Shown: piece after piece, positions 25,211 to 32,979 of the stretch
How the letters are laid out: the number at the start of each line of letters is the position of its first letter
Numbering within the stretch: position 1 is the stretch's first letter
Assembly (NCBI RefSeq): GCF_017743935.1
Contig: NZ_JAGHRE010000001.1
Coordinates: 665,683 to 729,682, forward strand
From: Tropicibacter sp. R16_0
GTDB taxonomy: Bacteria; Pseudomonadota; Alphaproteobacteria; Rhodobacterales; Rhodobacteraceae
DNA: 64,000 bases
Direction: 5' to 3'
Made by a program: the position numbers and the translations under genes
The notes under the pieces: generated by a model
What the model saw: the letters and a program-made list of their open reading frames with translations, nothing else
Databases searched by the model: none
What the model was told of the DNA's origin: nothing

Positions 25211-25987
25211 TTATTCGCGGTTTCCAAACAGCTGGAGCAGGAACATGAACATGTTGATGAAGTCCAGATAGAGGCTCAGCGCGCCCATGATGGCAGCTTT
25301 GCCCAGCCATTCCTGATCGCCCGCGTGGGCCATCTGCAGGTATGTGTTCTTGATCTGCTGGGTGTCATAGGCGGTCAGACCGGCAAAGATCAGAACGCCG
25401 ATGGCCGAGATTGCAAATGCAACTGCCGGCGAACCCAGGAAGATGTTCACGATCATCGCCACGAACAGGCCGATCAGACCCATGATCAGGAAGGTGCCCA
25501 TGGCCGACAGGTCTTTTTTGGTGGTGTAACCCACCAGCGATAGACCGGCGAAGGCGATTGCCGTGATCAGGAAGACCTGAATGATCGACTGACCGGTGAA
25601 GACCAGGAAGATCGAGCTGATCGACAGGCCCATGACGGCTGCAAAGACGTAGAACACCAGCTGAGCAGCAGAGGCCGACAGGCGGTTGATGCCTGCGCTG
25701 AAGCCAAAGATGAAGAGCAGCGGGGCGAACATGATCACGTATTTCAGCGCCGAGCCGTAGATCGTATAGCCGAACGATGTCAGGTACTTGTCCGCGCTCA
25801 ACTGAGCAACGGCTGCCGACGGGTCGGTGGTCACGGCCAAGCCGGAAATGGCCCAAGCAGCAGCAAAGGTGATGAGCATGCCCACGGACATGGTGCCGTA
25901 GACCTTGTTCATATGGGCGCGCAGGCCCGCGTCAATCTCGGCCGTGCGCGCGCCTGCGGCCGTCCGGATTGTGTCGAATTGTGCCAT
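25211..25987 (-). CDS. Bax inhibitor-1/YccA-family membrane protein
   Basis: This is a 258-residue inner-membrane protein with about seven hydrophobic segments. Family marks include GLSISSIFLVFTGQSI and the C-terminal AYDTQQIKN followed by ALSLYLDFINMFMFLLQLFG. BI-1 relatives (YccA, YbhL, BsYetJ) act as pH-sensitive calcium leak channels or modulators of FtsH. Which applies here is not known. It is monocistronic with its own terminator. Confidence 0.92.
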   Translation of the reverse strand: MAQFDTIRTAAGARTAEIDAGLRAHMNKVYGTMSVGMLITFAAAWAISGLAVTTDPSAAVAQLSADKYLTSFGYTIYGSALKYVIMFAPLLFIFGFSAGINRLSASAAQLVFYVFAAVMGLSISSIFLVFTGQSIIQVFLITAIAFAGLSLVGYTTKKDLSAMGTFLIMGLIGLFVAMIVNIFLGSPAVAFAISAIGVLIFAGLTAYDTQQIKNTYLQMAHAGDQEWLGKAAIMGALSLYLDFINMFMFLLQLFGNRE

Positions 25988-26168
25988 AAAGGGTCTCCAT
26001 TACATAATCTTGTGGCCGTTCGGCAGAAACCGTCGGCATTCCTAAGAGAATATCGGAGAGGTTGGCTGAAAATTCAAGTATTTCCGGTGCCGGTTTTGCA
26101 CGGAAAACAGGTCAAATCGGCGGCGTTTGACGTGCAAGGCCGCCGATCTATTTTTCATTGTCCATGGC

Positions 26169-26378
26169 TTAGCAACGCCATGTTTCCGGAGCGTCCCAGA
26201 TCGGGCGCTTGGCTTCGCGCTCGGCTTCGGCGCGCGAGATGCCGATATCTTCCAGAGCAGCATCATCCATATGTGCCAGGGCTTTGCGCTGGCGGTGCAC
26301 GGCAAACAGATGCGCAACGGTTTTCAGGATCGAGCCACGGGGGCGGCGATGTGCAATCGAGGTGTTGATCAGGGTCAT
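26169..26378 (-). CDS. DUF1127 small basic protein
   Basis: This 69-residue protein has the DUF1127 core: a helical stretch with HRQRKALAHMDDAALEDIGISRAEAEREAKRP-type order, ending PIW. The ATG at 26378 has AGGA upstream. Related alphaproteobacterial DUF1127 proteins bind RNA and affect small-RNA turnover (for example CcaF1 in Rhodobacter). That role is possible but not shown here. It is divergent from a LysR gene. Confidence 0.85.
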   Translation of the reverse strand: MTLINTSIAHRRPRGSILKTVAHLFAVHRQRKALAHMDDAALEDIGISRAEAEREAKRPIWDAPETWRC

Positions 26379-26420
26379 GAGCCTAGTCCTTTCTTGGCTG
26401 CTGATGGTTTTTGGCGTTTC

Positions 26421-26504
26421 GATCAATTTCCTTGATGTATATGGCGTATTGTGGTTGATTATGAAAACGAATGTTTTTGATTGAATGCATCAAGGATTGT
26501 GATC
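26421..26504. promoter_or_regulatory. Long-range inverted repeat upstream of LysR gene
   Basis: GATCAATTTCCTTGATG (26421-26437) matches the reverse complement of CATCAAGGATTGTGATC (26488-26504) with three mismatches. The second arm ends exactly at the LysR start codon. The AT-rich 50-bp spacer suggests paired operator sites between the divergent DUF1127 and LysR genes. Confidence 0.5.
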
Positions 26505-27383
26505 ATGCGGAATCTCGACATCACCACGCTCAGATCTTTTGTGGCCGTTGCTGACAGCGGCGGGGTGACCAAGGCCGCCGGGTTCCTGAATCTGACGCAA
26601 TCGGCCGTGTCGATGCAGTTGAAACGGTTGGAAGAGCTTTTGGGGCTCGATCTGCTGGATCGGTCGGGGCGGGGGATCGCGCTGACCGCCTCGGGCGAGC
26701 AGCTGCTGGCGTATGCGCGGCGTATGGTTGCCCTCAATGACGAGGTGATCGGGCGTCTGACCGATCAGGCGTTCGAAGGCGAGGTCGTTTTGGGCGTGCC
26801 TCATGATATCGTCTATCCGGCGATCCCGCGCGTTCTGAAGCAGTTCAACACGGTGTACCCGCGGATGAAGGTGCAGCTGTTGTCGTCTCATTCGATGCTG
26901 TTGAAAGAGCAGTTCGCGCGAGGGGAATGCGATGTGATCCTGACCACCGAAGTGGATGCAGGCCCCGATTGCGAAACCATCGCAGAACTGCCTCTGCGAT
27001 GGGTGGGCGCGCCGGACGGGTCCGCATGGCGTCAACGCCCGCTGCGTGTGGCCATGGGGCGGCGGTGCCTGTTCCGGCCCAAGGTATTGGCGGCGCTGGA
27101 TCAGGCCGGGGTGACCTGGGATCTGGCGGTGGAAACCGACAACGACCGCACGATCGAAGCCACGGTCAGCGCCGATCTGGCTGTGCACGCCATGCTGGAG
27201 GGGACCGAGCCGCGCCACCTGGTGCAGATCGAAAGCGGAGGTGCGTTGCCCGAGCTGCCGGTTCACAAGATCAACCTGTATGGCGCGTCAGGCAACAAGG
27301 GTCCGGTGGTGGACGAGCTGTTATCGTTGGTGCGGCAAAGCTTTGTGAACCTCGGTGGCACGCATCTGAAAGCGGTGGGGTGA
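26505..27383 (+). CDS. LysR-family transcriptional regulator
   Basis: This 292-residue protein has a winged helix-turn-helix at about 5-62 (GGVTKAAGFLNLTQSAVSMQLKRLE) and a substrate-binding domain starting VVLGVPHDIVYPAIPRVLKQF. The ATG at 26505 begins MRNLDITTLRSFVAV, the usual LysR opening. It is divergent from a DUF1127 gene, with inverted-repeat arms in the gap. The target is unknown. Confidence 0.88.
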   Translation: MRNLDITTLRSFVAVADSGGVTKAAGFLNLTQSAVSMQLKRLEELLGLDLLDRSGRGIALTASGEQLLAYARRMVALNDEVIGRLTDQAFEGEVVLGVPHDIVYPAIPRVLKQFNTVYPRMKVQLLSSHSMLLKEQFARGECDVILTTEVDAGPDCETIAELPLRWVGAPDGSAWRQRPLRVAMGRRCLFRPKVLAALDQAGVTWDLAVETDNDRTIEATVSADLAVHAMLEGTEPRHLVQIESGGALPELPVHKINLYGASGNKGPVVDELLSLVRQSFVNLGGTHLKAVG

Positions 27384-27805
27384 GGGGAGGAACCCAAAAC
27401 CGGCGACAGGCATGAAACGTCACTCACGCAAAATGATTAGGTCATGAAAACGCACTGGTCACAGCGCTTCGACGCCTCTTCGCGGTCCTGGGTTCCCAAG
27501 ATCAGCCTTAGCCCAATTGGCCTAACACGAGATCCCTACACAACCACAACCACTCACTATGCACTTGTGAAATCAGGATCTTTGCCAACCTGACGCGGCT
27601 GAGCATCGGTTAGCTCAACGCCTGTCTTGCGGCCACAATTTTCAACCGCTTTGGACGCGGTGCATGGTTTTCCGGACGGATAGCAAAGTTTCCCGGTTTT
27701 TCCAGGCCGCATCTTGTTGTTCAAGCCAAGCTGTATAAGCTGTGTATTTCGACAGTCTGGCTGCGTCAAAGGGGTCAAGGGCGCGCGGGTAACAAGAGGT
27801 GGCGA
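27384..27805. other. Gene-free region of lower GC
   Basis: About 420 bp between LysR and AraC genes with no convincing reading frame. The composition is less GC-rich than its surroundings. Short minus-strand frames exist but lack ribosome sites and protein-like composition. The AraC promoter must lie at its right end. It may be a remnant of lost DNA. Confidence 0.5.
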
Positions 27806-28867
27806 ATGTCAGATACAGAAGGGGCAATTGATGACACCTCTTCCGCGCCGCTGGCTCATAGCCACTTTTCCGTAAGCAATCTGCCCAGGCGGCATCGGTT
27901 CGAAGAGTGGCGCGAAAGCATATCCTGCATCTTCGAGGTCGAGGCGTCATCTGACGTCAGACAGGACAATTTCAAGGCCAGCGTGGACGGGCATCTGCTG
28001 GATGGGGTTATGCTGGCACAAACCAGTTCGCGGCAGCAGACTTGGCATCGATCATCACAGCGCATCGCGGCGGACGGTATGGACCACTACATGGTCCAGC
28101 TGTTCTCCAGCGGCAACATGGCGACGGATCAGGGCCCGACCGGGGGCGTTGCGCCGAAAGACGGCTTGGTGGTGTTCGATCTGTCGCGCGAGGCAAAATC
28201 GGCGACCAATGATTTCACCAATGTCTCGTTGATCCTGCCACGCGAGATGGTGGCACCGTTCTTGCAGGCGCCCGATGATCAGCATCTGCGGTATTTGTCC
28301 TCTGAAGAGCCGCTTGTGCGTCTGCTGCACAATCAGATCGCAACGCTGCGCAGCATCGCGCCGGACATGACCACGGCCCAAGCGATCGAGGTTGTGCCTC
28401 ATGTCGCCGGGCTGGTGTCGGCCTGTTTGAACGGCACGGTTAACGGGTCACCGACCTCGGCGACCGATATTCCTTTGGCAACAATCACCTTGGTCAAGAA
28501 GATCATCGAAGACGGCCTGAGCAATCCTACCCTCTCGCCCGGTATGATCGCACGGCAGGCCGGGGTGTCGCGCAGCAAGCTCTATCAGATATTCGAAGCC
28601 TATGGCGGGGTGGCGCGGTATGTCAGAACGCGCCGTTTGCGAGCTGTTGCGCGGCAGTTGGCGGATCCGGCTCTGGCCCATTGCCCGATCTATGATGTGG
28701 CCCTGTCGTGCGGGTTCGAAAATGCGGCGGCCTTTGCCCGCGCGTTTCGGGCACATTTTGACCAATCCCCGCGCGAATACCGCGAAAACGCCAAAACCCT
28801 ACGCCGTGTTGACCTGAGCCGACGCGACACGGCGGAAAGTTATGAGGCCTGGCTGCATCAGCTTTGA
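27806..28867 (+). CDS. AraC-family transcriptional regulator
   Basis: This is a 353-residue protein. The N-terminal ~200 residues match the AraC-binding-like domain found in FeaR/XylS-type regulators (HRFEEWRESISCIFEVE opening). The C-terminal 100 residues hold two helix-turn-helix units (ARQAGVSRSKLYQIFEAYG, and ALSCGFENAAAFARAFRAHF). The start at 27806 has AGAGGTGG upstream. No neighbouring catabolic operon points to the inducer. Confidence 0.87.
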   Translation: MSDTEGAIDDTSSAPLAHSHFSVSNLPRRHRFEEWRESISCIFEVEASSDVRQDNFKASVDGHLLDGVMLAQTSSRQQTWHRSSQRIAADGMDHYMVQLFSSGNMATDQGPTGGVAPKDGLVVFDLSREAKSATNDFTNVSLILPREMVAPFLQAPDDQHLRYLSSEEPLVRLLHNQIATLRSIAPDMTTAQAIEVVPHVAGLVSACLNGTVNGSPTSATDIPLATITLVKKIIEDGLSNPTLSPGMIARQAGVSRSKLYQIFEAYGGVARYVRTRRLRAVARQLADPALAHCPIYDVALSCGFENAAAFARAFRAHFDQSPREYRENAKTLRRVDLSRRDTAESYEAWLHQL

Positions 28868-28878
28868 GAGGCGGGCAC

Positions 28879-29835
28879 CTAGGGGGTGATCACCACCTTG
28901 CCGGTCGACTTTCGCTCTTTCAGCAGGGTCATGCCTTCGGCAACCCGGTCCAGCGGCAGAACGTGGCTGATATGGGGTTTGATGCGCCCCTGTGCGTGCC
29001 AATCGAATAGGGTGGCAAAGCTGTCGTGCACCACCTGCGGGCGGAATTTCAGGTAACCGCCGATGTAAAACCCGATGACGGTCAGGTTCTTGACCAGCAG
29101 GTGATTGGCCGGAATTTGCGGCACGTCACCCCCGGCAAAGCCGATGGGCAGCAGGCGCCCCTCGGGGTTGGTGGCGCGGAACGCGGCCTTGAACACATCC
29201 CCGCCGATGGCGTCATAGACCACATCCGCCCCGCCCAGTTCCTTGACGCGGGCACGCAGGTCTTCGGCGTCGTCGATCAGAACGTCGGCCCCGGCCTGGC
29301 GCGCGACTTCAAGCTTGTCGGCCCCGCGGGCGTGGGCGATGACGCGCGCGCCCATCAACTTGCCGATCTCGACCGCGGTCAGGCCGACACCGCCGGCGGC
29401 GCCGGTCACCAGAAGCGTCTCGCCGGGTTGCAGGCGGGCGCGGTGATCCAAGGCCATGTGGCTGGTGCCATAGGCGATCTGGATGGCGGCGGCGTCCTCA
29501 AAGCTCATGGTGTCGGGCAGTTTCACAGCGCGATCCGCGTCAAAGACGCCATATTCGGCCAGGCCGCCGTGGCCGGAATAGACCGCCACGCGATCGCCCG
29601 GGGCCAGGTCTGTGACGCCCGCGCCAACAGAATCGACCTCGCCTGCCACCTCAAGCCCAAGGGTGAACGGAGCAGGGGGAATATCCTGGTACGTGCCTTT
29701 CTGCATCAGCAGGTCGGCGAAATTCAGCCCGCAGGCGCGAATGCGCAGCCGGATCTGACCCGGGCCGGGATGTGGCATATCAAGTTGAACAAATGCGGCG
29801 GGCTCGCCTTTGGATCGAATTTGATAAGCAAGCAT
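28879..29835 (-). CDS. NADPH:quinone oxidoreductase (zinc-free MDR family)
   Basis: This is a 318-residue medium-chain dehydrogenase/reductase. Domain marks are GLNFADLLMQKGTY, LGLEVAGEVDSVG and the dinucleotide fold VTGAAGGVGLTAVEIGKLMGA. The absence of zinc ligands places it with quinone reductases (QOR) rather than alcohol dehydrogenases. The ATG at 29835 has AAGGAAA upstream; the longer frame to 29958 is upstream DNA. It may reduce quinones or unsaturated carbonyls. Confidence 0.86.
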   Translation of the reverse strand: MLAYQIRSKGEPAAFVQLDMPHPGPGQIRLRIRACGLNFADLLMQKGTYQDIPPAPFTLGLEVAGEVDSVGAGVTDLAPGDRVAVYSGHGGLAEYGVFDADRAVKLPDTMSFEDAAAIQIAYGTSHMALDHRARLQPGETLLVTGAAGGVGLTAVEIGKLMGARVIAHARGADKLEVARQAGADVLIDDAEDLRARVKELGGADVVYDAIGGDVFKAAFRATNPEGRLLPIGFAGGDVPQIPANHLLVKNLTVIGFYIGGYLKFRPQVVHDSFATLFDWHAQGRIKPHISHVLPLDRVAEGMTLLKERKSTGKVVITP

Positions 29836-30183
29836 CGCACTTTCCTTGTTTTCTTGCCCCATCGAAAGGCTGCCAGGTTGTTTATGCCCGGTTTTTTGGG
29901 GGCAAACGATGTGCGCTGCAACCCCGTGGACCAACAGGTGCGACGGTTTGCTCACCACAATTTCACCAATTGTTGAGCATCATACTTAAACTTGTGTTCG
30001 CTGCAGGAGAATCAACCGGGTTGAATTCAACCCAAAACTTCGTCATATTTTCAGACGTGGTGCGGTTCGGGTCGCATTGGTGAAATTAGGGATATGTTAA
30101 ACGGCACGCCTCAATGTGGGATGAGCGCCGCGCCCTGTTGTCGAAACCCGGACGGTTGTCAGTGAAACAGAGGAGATACCCTA
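29836..30183. promoter_or_regulatory. Intergenic region with palindrome and paired 12-mers
   Basis: The gap between the quinone reductase and XRE genes has no gene. It holds a perfect 16-bp palindrome, GGGTTGAATTCAACCC (30018-30033). It also holds a 12-mer, AATTTCACCAAT (29959-29970), repeated inverted at 30076-30087, so the palindrome lies between the two arms. These are candidate operators for the XRE regulator or for both genes. Confidence 0.55.
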
Positions 30184-30555
30184 ATGACCCATCCCGTTGA
30201 TGTACATGTGGGAAAACGCGTAAGACACCGTCGCTGGTTGATTGGCATGACGCAGCAACAGCTGGCGGAGCAAGTCGGCATCAAATTCCAACAGATTCAG
30301 AAGTATGAAACCGGTGCCAACCGGATCAGCGCCTCGCGCTTGTGGGATATCGCGGATGCTTTGGACGTTCCCGTCAGCTTCTTCTTCGAAGGTCTGGACG
30401 ACGCGCACAAGAGCACACCTGAGAAACCCAACGTTCCGGCGGATCTGATGGGCGACAAGGAAGCGCTGGATCTGGTGCGGTCCTATTACGCGATCCCTGA
30501 AAACCAGCGCCGTCGCCTGTTCGAACTGGCGCGTGTCCTGAGCGACGTTGCTTAA
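30184..30555 (+). CDS. XRE-family regulator, PraR-like
   Basis: This 123-residue protein has a Cro/CI helix-turn-helix at about 11-66 (VGKRVRHRRWLIGMTQQQLAEQ, then FQQIQKYETGANRISASRLWDIADAL). The C-terminal tail ends in a conserved helix (LVRSYYAIPENQRRRLFELARVL). This type is widespread in alphaproteobacteria; PraR of rhizobia represses quorum-sensing and biofilm genes. The ATG at 30184 follows GAGGAGATACCCTA. Autoregulation through the palindromes upstream is inference. Confidence 0.88.
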   Translation: MTHPVDVHVGKRVRHRRWLIGMTQQQLAEQVGIKFQQIQKYETGANRISASRLWDIADALDVPVSFFFEGLDDAHKSTPEKPNVPADLMGDKEALDLVRSYYAIPENQRRRLFELARVLSDVA

Positions 30556-30612
30556 CACTTCGGCTGACAACTGAGGCTTGCATTTGAAGGGCGTGAATGT
30601 CACTCGTGACGC

Positions 30613-31404
30613 ATGACTTCTGACGCTCTTACAGACCTGCAAGTGGCACATGAAATGGCAGACGCTGCACGCGCAGCGATTCTGCCATTATTTCGTCGTG
30701 CCGACCTGACCGCCGAAAACAAACTGACCGATGGGTTCGACCCGGTCACAGCTGCCGACCGCGCCGCTGAACAGGCCATGCGCGAGGTGCTGGGGCGGCA
30801 TCGCCCCGACGATGGCATCTGGGGCGAGGAATTCGGTCAGAGTGCGGGTCACTCCGGGCGGCAATGGGTTTTGGACCCGATCGACGGAACGCGTGGCTTC
30901 ATCAGCGGGACCCCGACTTGGGGTGTGTTGATTGCGCTGTCTACCGAGGATGGGCCCATCTTGGGGGTCGTCGATCAACCCTATATCGGTGAGCGTTTCG
31001 TGGGGTCTTCCGAGGGCGCGGTGATGACTGGTCCGCATGGCGTGGCCGAGCTGAAAACCCGGGATACACAATACCTTGCGGACGCCGTGCTGTTCACCAC
31101 TTTCCCCGAGGTCGGAAGCCCGGACGAGCGCGCCGGGTTCGAGGCTGTGGCCGGTCAGGTGCGGCTGACGCGATACGGGATGGATTGTTATGCCTATGCC
31201 CTGCTGGCAGCGGGGCAGGTCGATCTGGTGATCGAGGCCGGGCTTAACGCCTATGACATCCAAGGGCCGATCGGTGTGATCGAGGCGGCAGGCGGTATCG
31301 TTACCGACTGGCAGGGTGACCCGGCTCATAACGGCGGGCGTGTTCTGGCGGCGGCCAATGCCGACATTCACGCCGCCGCGCTCGACATTCTTAAATCTAA
31401 ATAG
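30613..31404 (+). CDS. hisN: Histidinol-phosphatase, inositol monophosphatase type
   Basis: HisN removes phosphate from histidinol phosphate, the penultimate part of histidine synthesis. The 263-residue protein carries IMPase motifs: GEEFG, DPIDGTRGF and, near the end, YDIQGPIGVIEAAGG. The Asp and Glu residues bind two or three Mg2+. The GTRGFISGTP and GMDCYAYALLAAGQVD stretches fit the HisN branch better than inositol phosphatase. It is not linked to other his genes. Confidence 0.85.
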   Translation: MTSDALTDLQVAHEMADAARAAILPLFRRADLTAENKLTDGFDPVTAADRAAEQAMREVLGRHRPDDGIWGEEFGQSAGHSGRQWVLDPIDGTRGFISGTPTWGVLIALSTEDGPILGVVDQPYIGERFVGSSEGAVMTGPHGVAELKTRDTQYLADAVLFTTFPEVGSPDERAGFEAVAGQVRLTRYGMDCYAYALLAAGQVDLVIEAGLNAYDIQGPIGVIEAAGGIVTDWQGDPAHNGGRVLAAANADIHAAALDILKSK

Positions 31405-31526
31405 TCTCTTCTTGAGAGCCTGGCGTTTTGGCGTTAGGCTCACTTTCGCACTGGTTCTTCAGCCCACTTTCCATCGGTGCGTTACACACTTCGACCTGAG
31501 GTGGGCGGTGAGACGGAGTGTGCGAT

Positions 31527-32861
31527 ATGCAAGAAATTCTGATCAAAGAAGCCGATGTCATCCTGACGATGGATGATGAGCGGCAAGAGCTGTCCGGGGC
31601 TGATATTTTGCTGCGGGACGGGGTGATTGCCCAGATCGGGCGGGGGCTGGAAACGACGGGTGAAACGGTGCTGGCCAAGGGCTGTGTGGTGACGCCCGGT
31701 TTGGTGAACACCCATCACCATCTTTATCAAAGCCTGACGCGTGCGGTGCCCGGTGGGCAGGATGCGCTGCTGTTTGGGTGGCTGCAGACGCTTTACCCGA
31801 TCTGGTCGCGGTTCGGTCCCGAAGAGATGTTTGTCTCTGCCCAAGTCGGGCTGGCCGAATTGGCGCTGTCGGGCTGTACGCTCAGCTCGGACCACCTGTA
31901 TCTCTATCCCAACGGGTCGCGTCTGGATGACACCATTGCCGCCGCAGCCGAAATCGGGATGCGGTTTCATCCCACGCGCGGTGCCATGAGCATCGGTGAA
32001 AGCGACGGGGGCCTGCCGCCGGACAGTCTGGTCGAGAATGAAGCCGCAATCCTTGAGGATTCGATCCGGGTGATCGACGGTTTCCACGACCCCAGCGAGG
32101 GCGCGATGGTGCGGGTGGGGCTGGCGCCTTGTTCGCCGTTTTCGGTCAGCCGCGACCTGATGCGCGACGCGGCCATCCTGGCGCGCGACAAGGGCGTGAT
32201 GCTGCATACCCATCTGGCGGAAAATGACGAGGATATCGCCTATAGCCTTGCCAATTTCGGCTGTCGGCCCGGGCAATATGCCGAGGATTTGGGCTGGACC
32301 GGCGACGATGTCTGGCATGCGCATTGCGTAAAGCTGGACGGGCAAGAGATTGATTTGTTTGCAAGGTCCAAGACCGGCGTGGCCCATTGCCCCTGTTCGA
32401 ACTGTCGTCTTGGTAGCGGCATCGCCCCGGTGCGCGCCATGCGCGATGCGGGCGTGAACGTGGGCTTGGGCGTTGATGGCTCAGCCAGCAACGACAGTGG
32501 CAATCTTATGGCCGAAGCGCGCCAGTCGATGCTGTTGCAGCGGGTCGCCAATGGCGCGGACGCCATGTCGGCGCGCGAAGCGCTTGAGATCGCAACACGG
32601 GGCGGTGCGGACGTGCTCAACCGCCCTGACTGCGGGCGGCTTGCCCCCGGCAAACGCGCCGACATCGCGATCTGGGATGTGTCAGGTGTCGAAAGCGCAG
32701 GCAGCTGGGATCCTGCGGCGCTGCTGCTGGCGGGGCCCACACAGGTCAAACACCTCTTTGTCGAAGGTCGTCAGATCGTCCTTGATGGCCATGTCACCAG
32801 CATCGACCTGCCACGGGTGATCGAACGCCAGAACCAATTGGCTCGGGCGTTTCAGGCGTAA
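31527..32861 (+). CDS. 8-oxoguanine deaminase (amidohydrolase)
   Basis: This is a 444-residue metal-dependent hydrolase of the TRZ/ATZ-like subfamily. Metal ligands are visible: HHH in NTHHHLYQSL, His in HTHLAEN, His in HAHCVKL, and Asp in GVDGSASND. The family of this length with the NTHHHLYQ and GSASND signatures includes 8-oxoguanine deaminase, which makes urate from 8-oxoguanine. The ATG at 31527 is used. Guanine deaminase lies convergently 118 bp away, supporting purine breakdown or clearance of oxidised guanine. Other aminohydrolase substrates cannot be excluded. Confidence 0.8.
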   Translation: MQEILIKEADVILTMDDERQELSGADILLRDGVIAQIGRGLETTGETVLAKGCVVTPGLVNTHHHLYQSLTRAVPGGQDALLFGWLQTLYPIWSRFGPEEMFVSAQVGLAELALSGCTLSSDHLYLYPNGSRLDDTIAAAAEIGMRFHPTRGAMSIGESDGGLPPDSLVENEAAILEDSIRVIDGFHDPSEGAMVRVGLAPCSPFSVSRDLMRDAAILARDKGVMLHTHLAENDEDIAYSLANFGCRPGQYAEDLGWTGDDVWHAHCVKLDGQEIDLFARSKTGVAHCPCSNCRLGSGIAPVRAMRDAGVNVGLGVDGSASNDSGNLMAEARQSMLLQRVANGADAMSAREALEIATRGGADVLNRPDCGRLAPGKRADIAIWDVSGVESAGSWDPAALLLAGPTQVKHLFVEGRQIVLDGHVTSIDLPRVIERQNQLARAFQA

Positions 32862-32902
32862 CGCCTGAACTTCACCTTTTCAAAAATACTCCCGCCGGAG
32901 GC
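32851..32902 (+). repeat. Stop-codon hairpin and family B repeat (copy 1)
   Basis: TTCAGGC (32851-32857) pairs with GCCTGAA (32863-32869), and the TAA stop of the deaminase gene lies in the 5-nt loop. Directly after it is a 32-bp element (32871-32902) containing AATACTCCCGCCGGAGGC, which recurs at 60113-60144 with 29 of 32 bases the same. CTCC-CGCC-GGAG can fold. It may be a terminator or processing element. Confidence 0.6.
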
Positions 32903-32921
32903 TCGCACCCCTCAGTTTAGC

Positions 32922-32965
32922 GCGCAATTTGACCCGAAAACCGGATTCCACTTTTCGGATTGCGC
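32922..32965. repeat. Bipartite palindromic element between deaminase genes
   Basis: Outer arms GCGCAAT (32922-32928) and ATTGCGC (32959-32965) enclose inner arms CCGAAAA (32934-32940) and TTTTCGG (32952-32958), with a 5-nt bulge on one side. The sequence ACCGGATTCCACTTTTCGG resembles short palindromic repeats common between genes in rhizobia and relatives. It sits between convergent genes and could serve as a two-way transcript end. Confidence 0.6.
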
Positions 32966-32979
32966 TTTGGGGGGTGCGA

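Noticed and set aside
27557-27950. Short minus-strand frames before the AraC gene
   Set aside because: Two overlapping frames of 73 and 102 codons have no ribosome site, and one overlaps the AraC coding region. No transposase or regulator motif is seen.
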